A stretch of 64,000 bases of DNA from positions 100,634 to 164,633 of the forward strand of contig NZ_JABBPN010000010.1 of NCBI RefSeq assembly GCF_012933385.1, given 5' to 3'. This DNA is from Paenibacillus lemnae. GTDB lineage: Bacteria > Bacillota > Bacilli > Paenibacillales > Paenibacillaceae. Shown in pieces: positions 50,251 to 59,165 of this stretch (within the stretch, counting starts at the first letter, position 1; each line of letters opens with the position of its first letter). A program made the position numbers and the translations under genes. Below the pieces are notes generated by a model. That model did no database searches. It was not told the origin of the DNA and was given only the letters and a program-made list of their open reading frames with translations.

Positions 50251-51570
50251 TTAGTAACCGAGTGCTGTCTTCGCTTCCTTCCATTTCGTGTTCAGCTTAT
50301 CGAACGCTGCCTGGAGGTCATCAGCTACGACGTATTCCTGTACGTAATCTCCCGTGCCGATGCCGATCTGAGCCTTGTTTGCAATCTCGTTGAACTTCGG
50401 ATCCGTAGCCTCGCTCTCAATCAAGGTAGGCTTGAACGACTGGAATTCAGCCAACTGCGGAATGGTGGACTCTTTCGTTTTGTTGATTGGCATGAAACCT
50501 GAGTCTTCCACATAACCCGATTCCTTCACGAAGAACTCGATCCAAGCGGTAGCCAGCTCCTTGTTTTCGCTTTCTTTGCTGACTGCGATAAAGTAATCCG
50601 ATCCGAGCGGAGCATTATGTTGTCCGTTGTTATCATAAGGAAGAGGGAAGAATCCAATATCCTCCGAAGCTGCTCCTGCGCCGATCACCTGAGGAATGAC
50701 CCAGTTGCCGAGGAAATACATGCCGGCCTTGCCTGCCGCCATCTCACCTTTTGATATTTCCCAGTTGTTCGTATACAGATCTTTCTCCACCCATTCTTTC
50801 TGGACAAAAGTCCGGGCGATTTCTGCCAGCGTACCCCAAGCGTTGTCAACCTTAAACGGTGCTTCTTCCGATACCAGCTTGGAGGCAAACTGTGGGTCGC
50901 CGGCTACATACCAGGCAGAGTTGTCAGCCCAGTTACCCATCGTCCACTGTGCGCCAAAGTTCATATAGAGCGGAATGATATCAGCGGCCTTCAGCTTCTC
51001 GGCTGCGGCGTACAATTCATCCAGTGACGCTGGAATTTTATCGATTCCGGCTGCTTCAAATGCTTTTTTGTTATAAACGATTCCCTGCGTATTAACACCT
51101 GTCGAAATACCGTAACGCTTATCTTCGAACAAAGTGTTATCCGCAAAATAAACATCCTCAAACATTTCATCCGGCAGCGGATCAAAATAATTCGGATACT
51201 CCGATGTTGCAAGTCCGCTCGGAATCATCAACACGTCACCAGCTTCTCCTGTGGTCAGGCGAACCTGAATGTCTTGTGCGTAGTTCGTGAGGCCCTCGAA
51301 TTCGATTTCAGCATCCGGATACTTTGCCTTGAAAGCATCTACATACTTATCCAGAGTGCCATCGTTAACAAGATCGGTGCGGTGTGTAAGTACCTTCAGT
51401 TTGCCTCCGAGCTTGGGCTCTTCACTTTTCTCAGGCGTTGTCTCTCCTCCAGTATTTCCGCTCGGTGGCGCTTCACTTTCACCTTCGTTTGCATTGCTTC
51501 CTCCGCATGCGGCCAGGATAGATGCAACAGCGAACAGCAAGAGCAGCATCATGGTTAATCTCTTTTTCAT
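50251..51570 (-). CDS. ABC transporter substrate-binding lipoprotein (sugar)
   Basis: 439 residues. Signal MKKRLTMMLLLLFAVAS with lipobox LAAC, a Glu/Gly/Pro linker, then a family-1 solute-binding domain ('LKVLTHRTDLVNDGTLDKYV', 'YGISTGVNTQGIVYNKKAFE', 'AGKAGMYFLGNWVIPQVIG'). AAGGGGG lies upstream of the ATG. Last gene of the second sugar locus, separated from the glycosidase by 161 nt that contain a copy of the 18-bp motif (51693-51710), so it probably has its own regulated promoter and higher expression. Confidence 0.93.
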   Translation of the reverse strand: MKKRLTMMLLLLFAVASILAACGGSNANEGESEAPPSGNTGGETTPEKSEEPKLGGKLKVLTHRTDLVNDGTLDKYVDAFKAKYPDAEIEFEGLTNYAQDIQVRLTTGEAGDVLMIPSGLATSEYPNYFDPLPDEMFEDVYFADNTLFEDKRYGISTGVNTQGIVYNKKAFEAAGIDKIPASLDELYAAAEKLKAADIIPLYMNFGAQWTMGNWADNSAWYVAGDPQFASKLVSEEAPFKVDNAWGTLAEIARTFVQKEWVEKDLYTNNWEISKGEMAAGKAGMYFLGNWVIPQVIGAGAASEDIGFFPLPYDNNGQHNAPLGSDYFIAVSKESENKELATAWIEFFVKESGYVEDSGFMPINKTKESTIPQLAEFQSFKPTLIESEATDPKFNEIANKAQIGIGTGDYVQEYVVADDLQAAFDKLNTKWKEAKTALGY

Positions 51571-51692
51571 CGACTTTTCCCCCTTACTTTGATATGGATG
51601 ACTTTTCCCGGGACCGGGATTGCGACTTGATGATATCGCTTACAATTCAATATTAATGTCTGGCGGTTGGAAAACAAATGAAGTACTTTTGT

Positions 51693-51710
51693 TTTTATTG
51701 TCATCAATTA
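51693..51710. promoter_or_regulatory. 18-bp motif, copy upstream of the binding-protein gene
   Basis: TTTTATTGTCATCAATTA on the plus strand, 17 of 18 bases identical to 54537-54554. Lies 123-140 nt before the binding-protein start and just after the glycosidase stop. Candidate binding site of the YesN-type regulator or LacI protein of this locus. Confidence 0.5.
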
Positions 51711-51731
51711 TGCTAACTTCTTGTTTTTTTG

Positions 51732-52694
51732 TTAGCTTTGATTCTGTGGATCATTCTTATAAAAATTTCGCACCGTTTCGGCCGCACGCTTGCCGTACAT
51801 ACAATAATCGTCGTTCTCCGCAGCATCAGAAGCTTTGTACAGGCGTGCCGGCCAGTCCCACAGCATATACCCCTGCATCCAGTCCCGCTTGGAACAAGCT
51901 GCAAACATAGCTTCATAGTAACGTTCCTGCTCCTTTTCGGAAGGAGCTCCCGGCAGTGACCAATCGTTCGGGCGGGCAGCGGAGCCCTCTCGGCTCGGAC
52001 AGCCTGCTTCCATGAAGAAGAAGGGCTTGCCCCATTTTCTCACCGTTCCTTCAATGCGGTCCAGCTGTTCATCCCATTGATCTATCGGATAATAGCCGCT
52101 GGAAGAGATGATATCCAGAGCGTCCCACCAATGGACCCGTTCCTCCTGATATTTATCGCAGTTATACGTCACCAGTCCTCCGTACAGTGAGCGTACGTCA
52201 GAAATCAGGGCCCGCCACTGCGCCTCACGTTTGTCAGCCTGCACCATCTCGCAGCCGATGCACAGCATCTCACAGCCTTCTTCCTCCGCAATTCTCGCAT
52301 AATGCAGAATGAACTCCCCGTAAGAACGGAACCATGCTTCCCAGCCCGGCTCTCCGGGTACCTCCTCGTCAAAAAACGCAATATGCGCCCGCCACGTACC
52401 GTTCGCAACATTAACCACAGGCTTCAGGCACACTTTCAGTCCGAGCTCCTTCGCGCTGCGGATCGCCCACCGGACTTCCTCATCGGTTACCGTCGGTTCC
52501 TCCCGAAAGGGGATCACCGTCGACTGCGGCGTTTCCTGAACCGCCGCGAGCGCGAGTGCGGTCCAGTTCACATTCATTTCAGCCATCCGCTTCATGGAAG
52601 CCTCAGCTTCTGGTCCCATCCACGTACCACGAACACCGGTCCATCCCCACGTCATGCCATTGATTTTCTCTGTTTTCATTTGTTCCGCATTCAT
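51732..52694 (-). CDS. Glycoside hydrolase family 113-like protein
   Basis: About 320 residues from ATG 52694. 'GMTWGWTGVRGTWMGPEA' near the start, 'AKELGLKVCLKPVVNVANGT', 'EMLCIGCEMVQAD' (likely acid/base Glu in GCEM) and 'GKPFFFMEAGCPSREGS' (likely nucleophile Glu in MEAGC) are the (beta/alpha)8 blocks of GH113, the clan A family with beta-mannanases such as AaManA. No signal peptide, so it acts on imported oligosaccharides. It is placed between the permeases and the binding protein. A mannan-type substrate is a family-based guess. Longer starts (GTG 52706, ATG 52727) are possible. Confidence 0.8.
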   Translation of the reverse strand: MNAEQMKTEKINGMTWGWTGVRGTWMGPEAEASMKRMAEMNVNWTALALAAVQETPQSTVIPFREEPTVTDEEVRWAIRSAKELGLKVCLKPVVNVANGTWRAHIAFFDEEVPGEPGWEAWFRSYGEFILHYARIAEEEGCEMLCIGCEMVQADKREAQWRALISDVRSLYGGLVTYNCDKYQEERVHWWDALDIISSSGYYPIDQWDEQLDRIEGTVRKWGKPFFFMEAGCPSREGSAARPNDWSLPGAPSEKEQERYYEAMFAACSKRDWMQGYMLWDWPARLYKASDAAENDDYCMYGKRAAETVRNFYKNDPQNQS

Positions 52695-52729
52695 AAGTTC
52701 AGGCACTCCCTCTCCAAAAAGAATCATAA

Positions 52730-53569
52730 TTACTTGACCGCCCCATTCGTCACCCCTGCAAAAATATATCGCTGCATAAACAGGAACAACAGCACAGTCG
52801 GGATAAAGATAATAAGGATGCCTGCTGAAATGACATTCAGCTGGGCCGCGTTAGGCCCGATAAAAGAGTAAATCGCGGTGGAGACCACCTTTAGGTCCTG
52901 CTTCGGCATGTACAGGTACGGCGTGTAAAAATCGTTATAAATTGAAATACTCTTCAAAATAATGAGTGTAGCAGTCGCTGGCGCCAGCAGAGGAAAGATG
53001 ATGGAGCGGAAAATCTTGAACAAGGATGCTCCCTCAATCATCGCACTTTCGTCCAGATCCTTCGGAATACTGTTCACGAACTGGAGGTAGATAACGATCT
53101 GCAGCACATCCGCTCCCAGGTACAGCAGAATCGGGGCAAACATCGTGTTATACGCACCCAGACTTTGAATAATACTGAATGTCGCGACCTGGGTTGTGAC
53201 CATCGGAATAACCTGTGCCACCAGGTACATCGCCATAATTGCTTTTTTCAGCTTGAAGTCAAAGCGGCCCACCGCATAAGCGACCATCGTGCCGAGGACA
53301 ATATTTCCAGCTACAGAAATCCCTAAGATGATGAGGATATTGCGGAATCCAAGGCCCAGATTTCCGATGTCGATGACCCTCTTGAAGTTGTCAAAATTAA
53401 GGATATTGTCTGGCAGTCTCAGTCCGGATTGATAATACTCCACTTGGGTCTTGAAGGCCCCCACCGCGATGGAGTAAATCGGGAAGAAGACGACAAACAG
53501 GGCACAAGCCAGCGTAAAATAATTGAATATCGTCCATCCCATCGACCGTTCCTGACTCATTCTCTTCAT
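52730..53569 (-). CDS. Carbohydrate ABC transporter permease (MalG type)
   Basis: 279 residues, six helices. EAA loop core 'LDESAMIEGASLFKIFRSII', and the C-terminus 'LFLFMQRYIFAGVTNGAVK' is characteristic of CUT1 MalG-like permeases. Its start overlaps the stop of the upstream permease gene by 4 nt. No ATPase gene is present in the locus, so a shared MsmX-type ATPase is needed. Confidence 0.95.
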   Translation of the reverse strand: MKRMSQERSMGWTIFNYFTLACALFVVFFPIYSIAVGAFKTQVEYYQSGLRLPDNILNFDNFKRVIDIGNLGLGFRNILIILGISVAGNIVLGTMVAYAVGRFDFKLKKAIMAMYLVAQVIPMVTTQVATFSIIQSLGAYNTMFAPILLYLGADVLQIVIYLQFVNSIPKDLDESAMIEGASLFKIFRSIIFPLLAPATATLIILKSISIYNDFYTPYLYMPKQDLKVVSTAIYSFIGPNAAQLNVISAGILIIFIPTVLLFLFMQRYIFAGVTNGAVK

Positions 53570-54450
53570 TGACTTCTTCCCTCCCTGAACAGCAGTTTCC
53601 GTTGAATGACGATAAATAGCAGTACGATCGCCAGCAGCACAACCGCCATGGCCGACGCAAGGCCGAAGTTCTGGTACTTAAACGCCGTGTTCACCGTATG
53701 GATAACAAAGGTTGATGTATCATTGGCACCGAGCATCATGACGAACGGAATATCGAACGCTTCAAGTGCGCCTGTCAGCGTCAGGATGAGCATCAGCTCC
53801 AGCACGCTGCGAATACTTGGCAGTGTAATGTAGCGGAATTTCTGCCACCCTGAAGCACCGTCAATGGAAGCAGCTTCATACAGATCTCCGGGAATCGATT
53901 GAAGGGCCCCGATAAAAATGACCATGTTCAGACCCATGTACTTCCACATCGAGATAAAGGCGAGCGAGACATTCACGATACGTTTATCGCCGAGCCAGCT
54001 CTGCTGCCACGACTCCAGGCCGATGGCTTCGAGCAGCGTATTGAGCGAGCCGTACTCCATGTGATATACATTCTTGAACATGATGACGGTTGCCACGCTG
54101 TGGAGTACATAGGGCAGGAACAGAGCTACCCGAAATCCGTTCTTTCCTTTCAGCTTTCCCGTCAGAATAACCGCGAAGTACAGTGCCAGCATGACCTGGA
54201 TCAAGCCGCCGATGAAATAATAAAGATTGTTCTTCAGCGAGCTGAACACTTCGGGCTTGGTGAAAATCTCCTTGTAATTGTCCAGTCCGACGAAATTCAT
54301 ATCCCAGCCGAGACCGGTCCAATCCGTCAAACTGTAGTACACAAGAGACAGCGCCGGATAATACGAAAAGGTCAGAGACAGGACCACCGGAATGGTAAGG
54401 AACCCGAAGAGGATAAGATACCGCTGTGCTTTGTAACTAAGATTGAACAA
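53566..54450 (-). CDS. Sugar ABC transporter permease (MalF type)
   Basis: 294 residues, six helices; EAA loop 'DLYEAASIDGASGWQKFRYI'. The TTG start at 54450 is 6 nt after GAGGG. First gene of the permease-glycosidase unit; an 18-bp motif lies upstream at 54537-54554, between this gene and the response regulator. Confidence 0.94.
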   Translation of the reverse strand: MFNLSYKAQRYLILFGFLTIPVVLSLTFSYYPALSLVYYSLTDWTGLGWDMNFVGLDNYKEIFTKPEVFSSLKNNLYYFIGGLIQVMLALYFAVILTGKLKGKNGFRVALFLPYVLHSVATVIMFKNVYHMEYGSLNTLLEAIGLESWQQSWLGDKRIVNVSLAFISMWKYMGLNMVIFIGALQSIPGDLYEAASIDGASGWQKFRYITLPSIRSVLELMLILTLTGALEAFDIPFVMMLGANDTSTFVIHTVNTAFKYQNFGLASAMAVVLLAIVLLFIVIQRKLLFREGRSQ

Positions 54451-54536
54451 GCTCCTCCCTCGCTTTCATGAATAGAATGGTACCGTTTTCATTATTATAG
54501 ATGACACAGCGGGGAAAAATAATAGATTGGGTTTCG

Positions 54537-54554
54537 TTTTATTGTCTTCAATTA
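54537..54554. promoter_or_regulatory. 18-bp motif, copy upstream of the permease genes
   Basis: TTTTATTGTCTTCAATTA on the plus strand, one base different from 51693-51710. It lies 87-104 nt before the permease start, in the 113-nt gap after the response-regulator gene. The two copies have the same orientation relative to the genes they precede. Confidence 0.5.
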
Positions 54555-54563
54555 AGATAACAA

Positions 54564-56078
54564 TCACCTAACAAACTCACGATATTCCTTCGGGGTCTTG
54601 CCGGTCATCTTCTTAAATACTTTGGCGAAATACGCCGGATCAGGATAACCTACCCGCTCACCGACCATATACGTCTTAAGTCCGTGCTCTTCTTTCAGCA
54701 GCTTCTTGGCGTGCGTAATGCGCTCGGCAATGATAAAGTCGGTGATCGTCTCACCGGTTTCAGTTTTGAACAATTTGCTTAGATAGCTGGGTGTCAGATA
54801 AACAAGATCCGCCAATTGCTGCAGCTCCATCTCTTCAGTAAAATGCTGCTGGATATACGTCTTCACAGTTTCAACCGCCCGGTGCTCGCTTTTCGCCTGT
54901 TCTAGTTGTCCAGAAGCCCATTCCAGCGCAGCCTTTAGGCTTGCCGCGAACGTCCGCCAATCCGGGGATTCACCGGGATCTGACGGCCACTCCACCCCTT
55001 GGGAGGATAAACCACGTCGTTCCATCTCCTCGCCTGTGAGCTCCTTCAGAGCTGCGGCAGCTTCCTTTAATTCCGCCCAGCCTGGCATTGAAGCCGTCTG
55101 TTCCTCCAGCCACGCCGAAACCAGCTTTGGCAGACGTGCATACTCCCCTGAAAACAGCGCAGGAAATATCTGTTTCTCCAGTGAGCGGACCAGCCGGTAG
55201 CTCAGTTCTCTTCTTCCTCGCGTCTCATGCCCTCCACCGAGTGCACCGCAAATACGCATCTCACGGCTGTACCATGCCGTTTCAAGCGAAGACATGGCTT
55301 CCTCATATGCTCTTGGCAGCCACCGGCTGCCGGAGAATACACCGCTGATACCTGCCTTTGCGATCATGCCAGCAGGCTGACGCCGGAGCAGCAGCGAAGC
55401 GCGTTCCGCAGCCTCTCCGGCAGGGTCCGATGGCCCGAGCGGAAGAATGGCTGCCTGTCGTCCATCCACACAGCCGATGATCCGCCGCTCATCTCCCCAA
55501 TCCGCCGTACATCCGTGAAGCGCCTCCGCTGTCATATTCGGCGGCGCCTGAAGAACGAACACAGCATAGCAGCCTCGGAATAAGGCCTGCTGATCCAATC
55601 TGCCGCACACCTCTTCGAACAGATGGGCCGGCAGGCGCTTCTCCTCCTGACCCAGCAGAAAGCTGGCCAGATCATCTGACTCGAGCCGGCGTTCATTCCG
55701 TTTCTCCGTGACAAGGGCATATGCATTCTCCAGGAGGCGGTGAAGCTCACTGATGTTGACCGGCTTCAATAAATATTCCATGGCTCCCTGGCGCAGCGCA
55801 GTTCTGGCATACTCAAAGTCGTCATACCCGCTCAGCACGGCAAACATCGCATCACCGGTGATTTCCCGGGCGCGCGCCATCAGCTCCAGGCCGCTCATCT
55901 GCGGCATTTTGATATCCGTTATAATCAAATCAGGCTGCAGCCCGCTCATTTGGCTGAGCAGTTCCTGTCCGCTGCCAAACGTGCCGACCACTCGGTATGA
56001 ATCGCCGGCATCTGTGATCAGCTTGGCTAATCCCATCCGTATGCGCTCCTCATCATCCACCACTGCAATGTCAAGCAT
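54564..56078 (-). CDS. Response regulator, AraC-type output (YesN type)
   Basis: 504 residues. Receiver (1-118) with acidic pair 'VDDEE' and Asp55 in 'IITDIKMP', Lys in 'MEYLLKPV'. C-terminal double HTH (about 400-500; 'MELQQLADLVYLTPSYLSKL', 'KTYMVGERVGYPDPAYFAKV'). GAGGG is 8 nt from the ATG. Its start is 3 nt after the stop of the kinase gene, so the pair is coupled. It should bind DNA near the permease genes; the 18-bp motif is the best candidate. Confidence 0.95.
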   Translation of the reverse strand: MLDIAVVDDEERIRMGLAKLITDAGDSYRVVGTFGSGQELLSQMSGLQPDLIITDIKMPQMSGLELMARAREITGDAMFAVLSGYDDFEYARTALRQGAMEYLLKPVNISELHRLLENAYALVTEKRNERRLESDDLASFLLGQEEKRLPAHLFEEVCGRLDQQALFRGCYAVFVLQAPPNMTAEALHGCTADWGDERRIIGCVDGRQAAILPLGPSDPAGEAAERASLLLRRQPAGMIAKAGISGVFSGSRWLPRAYEEAMSSLETAWYSREMRICGALGGGHETRGRRELSYRLVRSLEKQIFPALFSGEYARLPKLVSAWLEEQTASMPGWAELKEAAAALKELTGEEMERRGLSSQGVEWPSDPGESPDWRTFAASLKAALEWASGQLEQAKSEHRAVETVKTYIQQHFTEEMELQQLADLVYLTPSYLSKLFKTETGETITDFIIAERITHAKKLLKEEHGLKTYMVGERVGYPDPAYFAKVFKKMTGKTPKEYREFVR

Positions 56079-56081
56079 TCC

Positions 56082-57965
56082 TTAATCCCTCTTTTCCAGT
56101 TGATTCTGACCATATTCATCAGGGAACGTAATTGAAACCGCAGTTCCTTCCCCCTGTCTGCTCTCTACAGAAAGTCCATAAGCTCTGCCGTACCGAAGCT
56201 GCAGCCGCTCGTGAACATTTCTCAGCCCAATGCCATGCCCATCCGTTTCATCCGTTTCATCTGTTTCCTGCGGCCATCCCTCTTCCAGTTTGCGGACAAG
56301 ACGGCTTAGATCCGGCTCCGCAATGCCTGCCCCGTCGTCTCTTACCATAAAACAGTGACAGTCTCCTGTTCGTTCATACGAAATCGTTAAATGGAGACTC
56401 GGTTTCCTCTCGTCAAAGCCGTGATTCACGGCATTCTCCACAATCGGCTGGAACAGCAGCTTCATGACCCGAATGGAACCAACGTCCGGATCATCAGGAA
56501 TAGTAAGCATGAACCTCTCCCCAAATCGGTAGTTCAGCAGCTCGATATAAGCCTGAAGATGCTCCCATTCACGCCGCACCTCGACCACCTCACTGCCGGC
56601 ATGGATACTGTAACGAAGCTGCTTACCGAGCAAATGAACCATCTCTCCAACTTCGGCATCGTCATGCAGTACCGCCGTCATGCGGATCGTCTCCAGCGTG
56701 TTGTATATAAAATGCGGATTAATCTGATGCTGCAGCTTCTCAAGTTCGGCTTTCTTCTTACGGCCTTCCATGGCATAAATGTCGTTGATGAGCTGTTTGA
56801 TCCGGCCCATCATACGATTGAAAGATAATCCGATCAATCCAGCCTCATCCCGTTTGGTGACCGGAAATACGACGTCCAGATTACCAGTCTGCACGAGCTT
56901 CATGTGCTGGACGATGGAGCGCAGCGGCCTTGTCATTGCATAAATGAAGATCAGTGATATCGCCAGCGCAAAGGCCGCAGCTCCGATGGCAGCGGCAATG
57001 GTCACCCTCCTGGTTTCAAGGGCTTCCTTCATCAGCGGACGCTCCGGTACGGTAATGAGGATGAGCCATCCGGTCTTTTGGGATTTCTTATAGACGACAA
57101 GCTGCGGCTGGCCGTCAACGTCCATGCGAAAGCTTCCTTCCTTTCCGCCTGCTTTAACCAGGGCGGCATGCTGACTCATACTGCGGGCCAGATATTTTTT
57201 CTCGCTGTCGTAAATGACCATGCCGCTGTCGTCCAGTATGTAGGTCTTCCCGTGGGTCGTCTCTTCCAGGTCTGTGACGATGTTCTCGATCACACCGATG
57301 TTGGCGTCTACGGCTATGGTACCGATCGAGCGGTACGATTTGTCGATGATGTCCCGGACAACGGTGAACATATATTGTTTGCTGCCGGCCGGAACTGCGA
57401 TTTCCTGTGTGCTGACCAGGACGGGCCGCCCATTTGCTGCCTCCGCAAGCTTCCGCCAGGACTCATAATTTTCATTCAGCTGGGAGCGGCTGCCCCCGCT
57501 TTTGACGACATAATACGGGTTACCATAAAGGTCAAACAAATATACGTTGCTTGTGCCTTCCTTGATGTTATTCATAAAATAAATGCTGCGCTCCACCTTC
57601 CGTGTTATCTGCAGCTTCCCTTCGGTTTCGTTTGGACGGTCCTTGTTCGCCTGCCTGCCGGGATCGTAGTATCGGTTCGACATCTCCAGACCTGACTGAA
57701 TTTCATTCAGGTAGGAGGGAATGATGGAGATCTTCATCATGTCGCTCACGTAGTCATCCAGTTTGCCCATCATTTTGCTCGAGAGCTGGGATACGTAAGC
57801 AAGCGTGTTCTTTTCGATCAAGGTGGTATAGCGTTCGGCTGCAAAATAAGTGATGAGCCCCATCGGCAGTATAATCAGAAACAGAAACACGACCGACAGC
57901 TTACGGTCCAGCCGACCAGGCGGCCGCTCCTTCCACAGCCGGGACAATTTCTCTAAGGGCATCAT
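56082..57965 (-). CDS. Sensor histidine kinase, YesM type
   Basis: 627 residues from ATG 57965 (AGAAGG 9 nt upstream), one base after the LacI stop; the longer frame upstream lies inside lacI. Helix 1 (about 22-42), a dCache-like extracellular region (about 43-305), helix 2 (about 310-335), HAMP, then 'LEKLQHQINPHFIYNTLETI' with the acceptor His, 'QPIVENAVNHGFDERKPS' and 'VRDDGAGIA'. An unusual acidic insertion QETDETDETDGHG, from three 9-bp repeats at 56240-56266, sits before the G2 box 'GIGLRNVHERL'. Confidence 0.94.
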   Translation of the reverse strand: MMPLEKLSRLWKERPPGRLDRKLSVVFLFLIILPMGLITYFAAERYTTLIEKNTLAYVSQLSSKMMGKLDDYVSDMMKISIIPSYLNEIQSGLEMSNRYYDPGRQANKDRPNETEGKLQITRKVERSIYFMNNIKEGTSNVYLFDLYGNPYYVVKSGGSRSQLNENYESWRKLAEAANGRPVLVSTQEIAVPAGSKQYMFTVVRDIIDKSYRSIGTIAVDANIGVIENIVTDLEETTHGKTYILDDSGMVIYDSEKKYLARSMSQHAALVKAGGKEGSFRMDVDGQPQLVVYKKSQKTGWLILITVPERPLMKEALETRRVTIAAAIGAAAFALAISLIFIYAMTRPLRSIVQHMKLVQTGNLDVVFPVTKRDEAGLIGLSFNRMMGRIKQLINDIYAMEGRKKKAELEKLQHQINPHFIYNTLETIRMTAVLHDDAEVGEMVHLLGKQLRYSIHAGSEVVEVRREWEHLQAYIELLNYRFGERFMLTIPDDPDVGSIRVMKLLFQPIVENAVNHGFDERKPSLHLTISYERTGDCHCFMVRDDGAGIAEPDLSRLVRKLEEGWPQETDETDETDGHGIGLRNVHERLQLRYGRAYGLSVESRQGEGTAVSITFPDEYGQNQLEKRD

Positions 57966-57966
57966 T

Positions 57967-59034
57967 TTATTCGACCTTCTCTGCATAGGCAGTCGAGTTC
58001 CGGATGATAAAATCGCCGGCAAGCATAATTTTCTCATGCGGACTATCGGCCTGCTCTGCACGCCGCATCAAGGTTTCTACGGCCCGCCGGCCGAGCGCTT
58101 CTTTGAACACATGGATCGTGCTCAGGGCTGGGGTGGACAAAGCTGCATCTTCAATATCGTCGAAACCCGTCACAGAGCACCGCTCTGGCACCGCTACCTG
58201 AAGGCGGCCGAGAACGGTCATGACGCAGATCGCGATGGAGTCGTTCGCACAGACAAACGCGGTCGGCAGCTCTTTCATTCCGCCAAGAATCATCTCCAGC
58301 GATTCCGTCATTTCCGAGCGGTTGCTCCCTGAAAGGCTCAGCAGCTCTTCCTGCTGTTCGGAGCAGATACCGTATTCTTCGAGCATGCTGCGGTAGCCAT
58401 GGTAACGGTCTGCGAAGCTTTTGGAGAACTGGATGTTGCCGACAAACTGCAGTCTGCGGTGGCCGAAACCGATTAGATAATTGGTGACGCGGCGTATACA
58501 CTCAACATTATTCATAAACAGCGAGTCCGATGGAATCAGCGGATCTTCATGATCAATGAGGACAAGCGGTATGCCCAGTGTACGGATCTCGAGCAGCAGC
58601 TGAGACGAAATAAATCCTACACCGATGATACCGAGAACCCCGCCAGGATTGATGAGACTGGCGAAGCTGTCCTTGAACTGGTCGGTCATGATGATCATAC
58701 CGGTTCCCCTTCTCTCGAGCTCACTGGTTATACCATCGATGATGCGGCCCCAGTATACGGAATCCCGGGTCTGATACCGGACTTTGGGCACGAGCACGAT
58801 TACTGTCTCGGGCGAAGCCGCCGAACCTTCGGTGAGGTCGGTTTTTCGGCTCATGCCAGCTGCTCCCTTATTGGTGAAGTATCCGAGCTGCGTCGCTGTG
58901 TTCACGATTTTCGTCCGGGTGTCCGGACTGACGCCAGGCTTTCCTGAAAGCGCTTTAGAAACAGCGTACTTAGATACACCGAGATGATCGGCGATTTGCT
59001 GCATTGTCACTTTGCCTGCCATAGGTGCATGCAC
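57967..59034 (-). CDS. LacI-family transcriptional regulator
   Basis: 355 residues. HTH 'VTMQQIADHLGVSKYAVSKA' with hinge helix region 'LGYFTNKGA', then a periplasmic-binding-protein-like effector domain (about 75-345; 'GVLGIIGVGFISSQLLLEI', 'AFVCANDSIAICVMTVL', 'VTGFDDIEDAALSTPALSTI'). AAGGATG upstream of the ATG. First gene of a LacI-YesM-YesN operon, so the second sugar locus has both a one-component repressor and a two-component system. The effector sugar is unknown. A likely autoregulatory near-palindrome TTAGTCTAA lies at 59059-59067. Confidence 0.92.
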   Translation of the reverse strand: MHAPMAGKVTMQQIADHLGVSKYAVSKALSGKPGVSPDTRTKIVNTATQLGYFTNKGAAGMSRKTDLTEGSAASPETVIVLVPKVRYQTRDSVYWGRIIDGITSELERRGTGMIIMTDQFKDSFASLINPGGVLGIIGVGFISSQLLLEIRTLGIPLVLIDHEDPLIPSDSLFMNNVECIRRVTNYLIGFGHRRLQFVGNIQFSKSFADRYHGYRSMLEEYGICSEQQEELLSLSGSNRSEMTESLEMILGGMKELPTAFVCANDSIAICVMTVLGRLQVAVPERCSVTGFDDIEDAALSTPALSTIHVFKEALGRRAVETLMRRAEQADSPHEKIMLAGDFIIRNSTAYAEKVE

Positions 59035-59136
59035 ATCCTTTTATTGGATATTTAAATGTTAGTCTAATGTTATCACAGAATTCCATTTATTAGGCAAACA
59101 TTTTTTTCTGCATCAGACTCAACAAACGTTAAAAAA

Positions 59137-59158
59137 GCAGGGGCTATATAGCCCCTGC
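59137..59158 (-). terminator. Terminator of the SstT gene
   Basis: The 22-bp self-complementary GCAGGGGCTA/TAGCCCCTGC (59137-59146 with 59149-59158, 2-nt loop) is followed on the minus strand by six T. It lies 8 nt after the transporter stop. Confidence 0.92.
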
Positions 59159-59165
59159 CTTCCAT

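Noticed and set aside
51712..51736. GCTAAC/GTTAGC hairpin at the glycosidase stop as a terminator
   Set aside because: Short 6-bp stem with no T-run on the minus strand; more likely an mRNA processing or stability element, if anything.
53899..54471. 190-codon plus-strand frame opposite the permease gene
   Set aside because: Antisense shadow; sequence rich in His, Gln and Arg, without domain features.
58943..58958. Second cre-like sequence TGAAAGCGCTTTAG
   Set aside because: It lies inside the LacI coding region and encodes the conserved 'KALS' of the HTH (AAA GCG CTT TC), so codon usage explains it.
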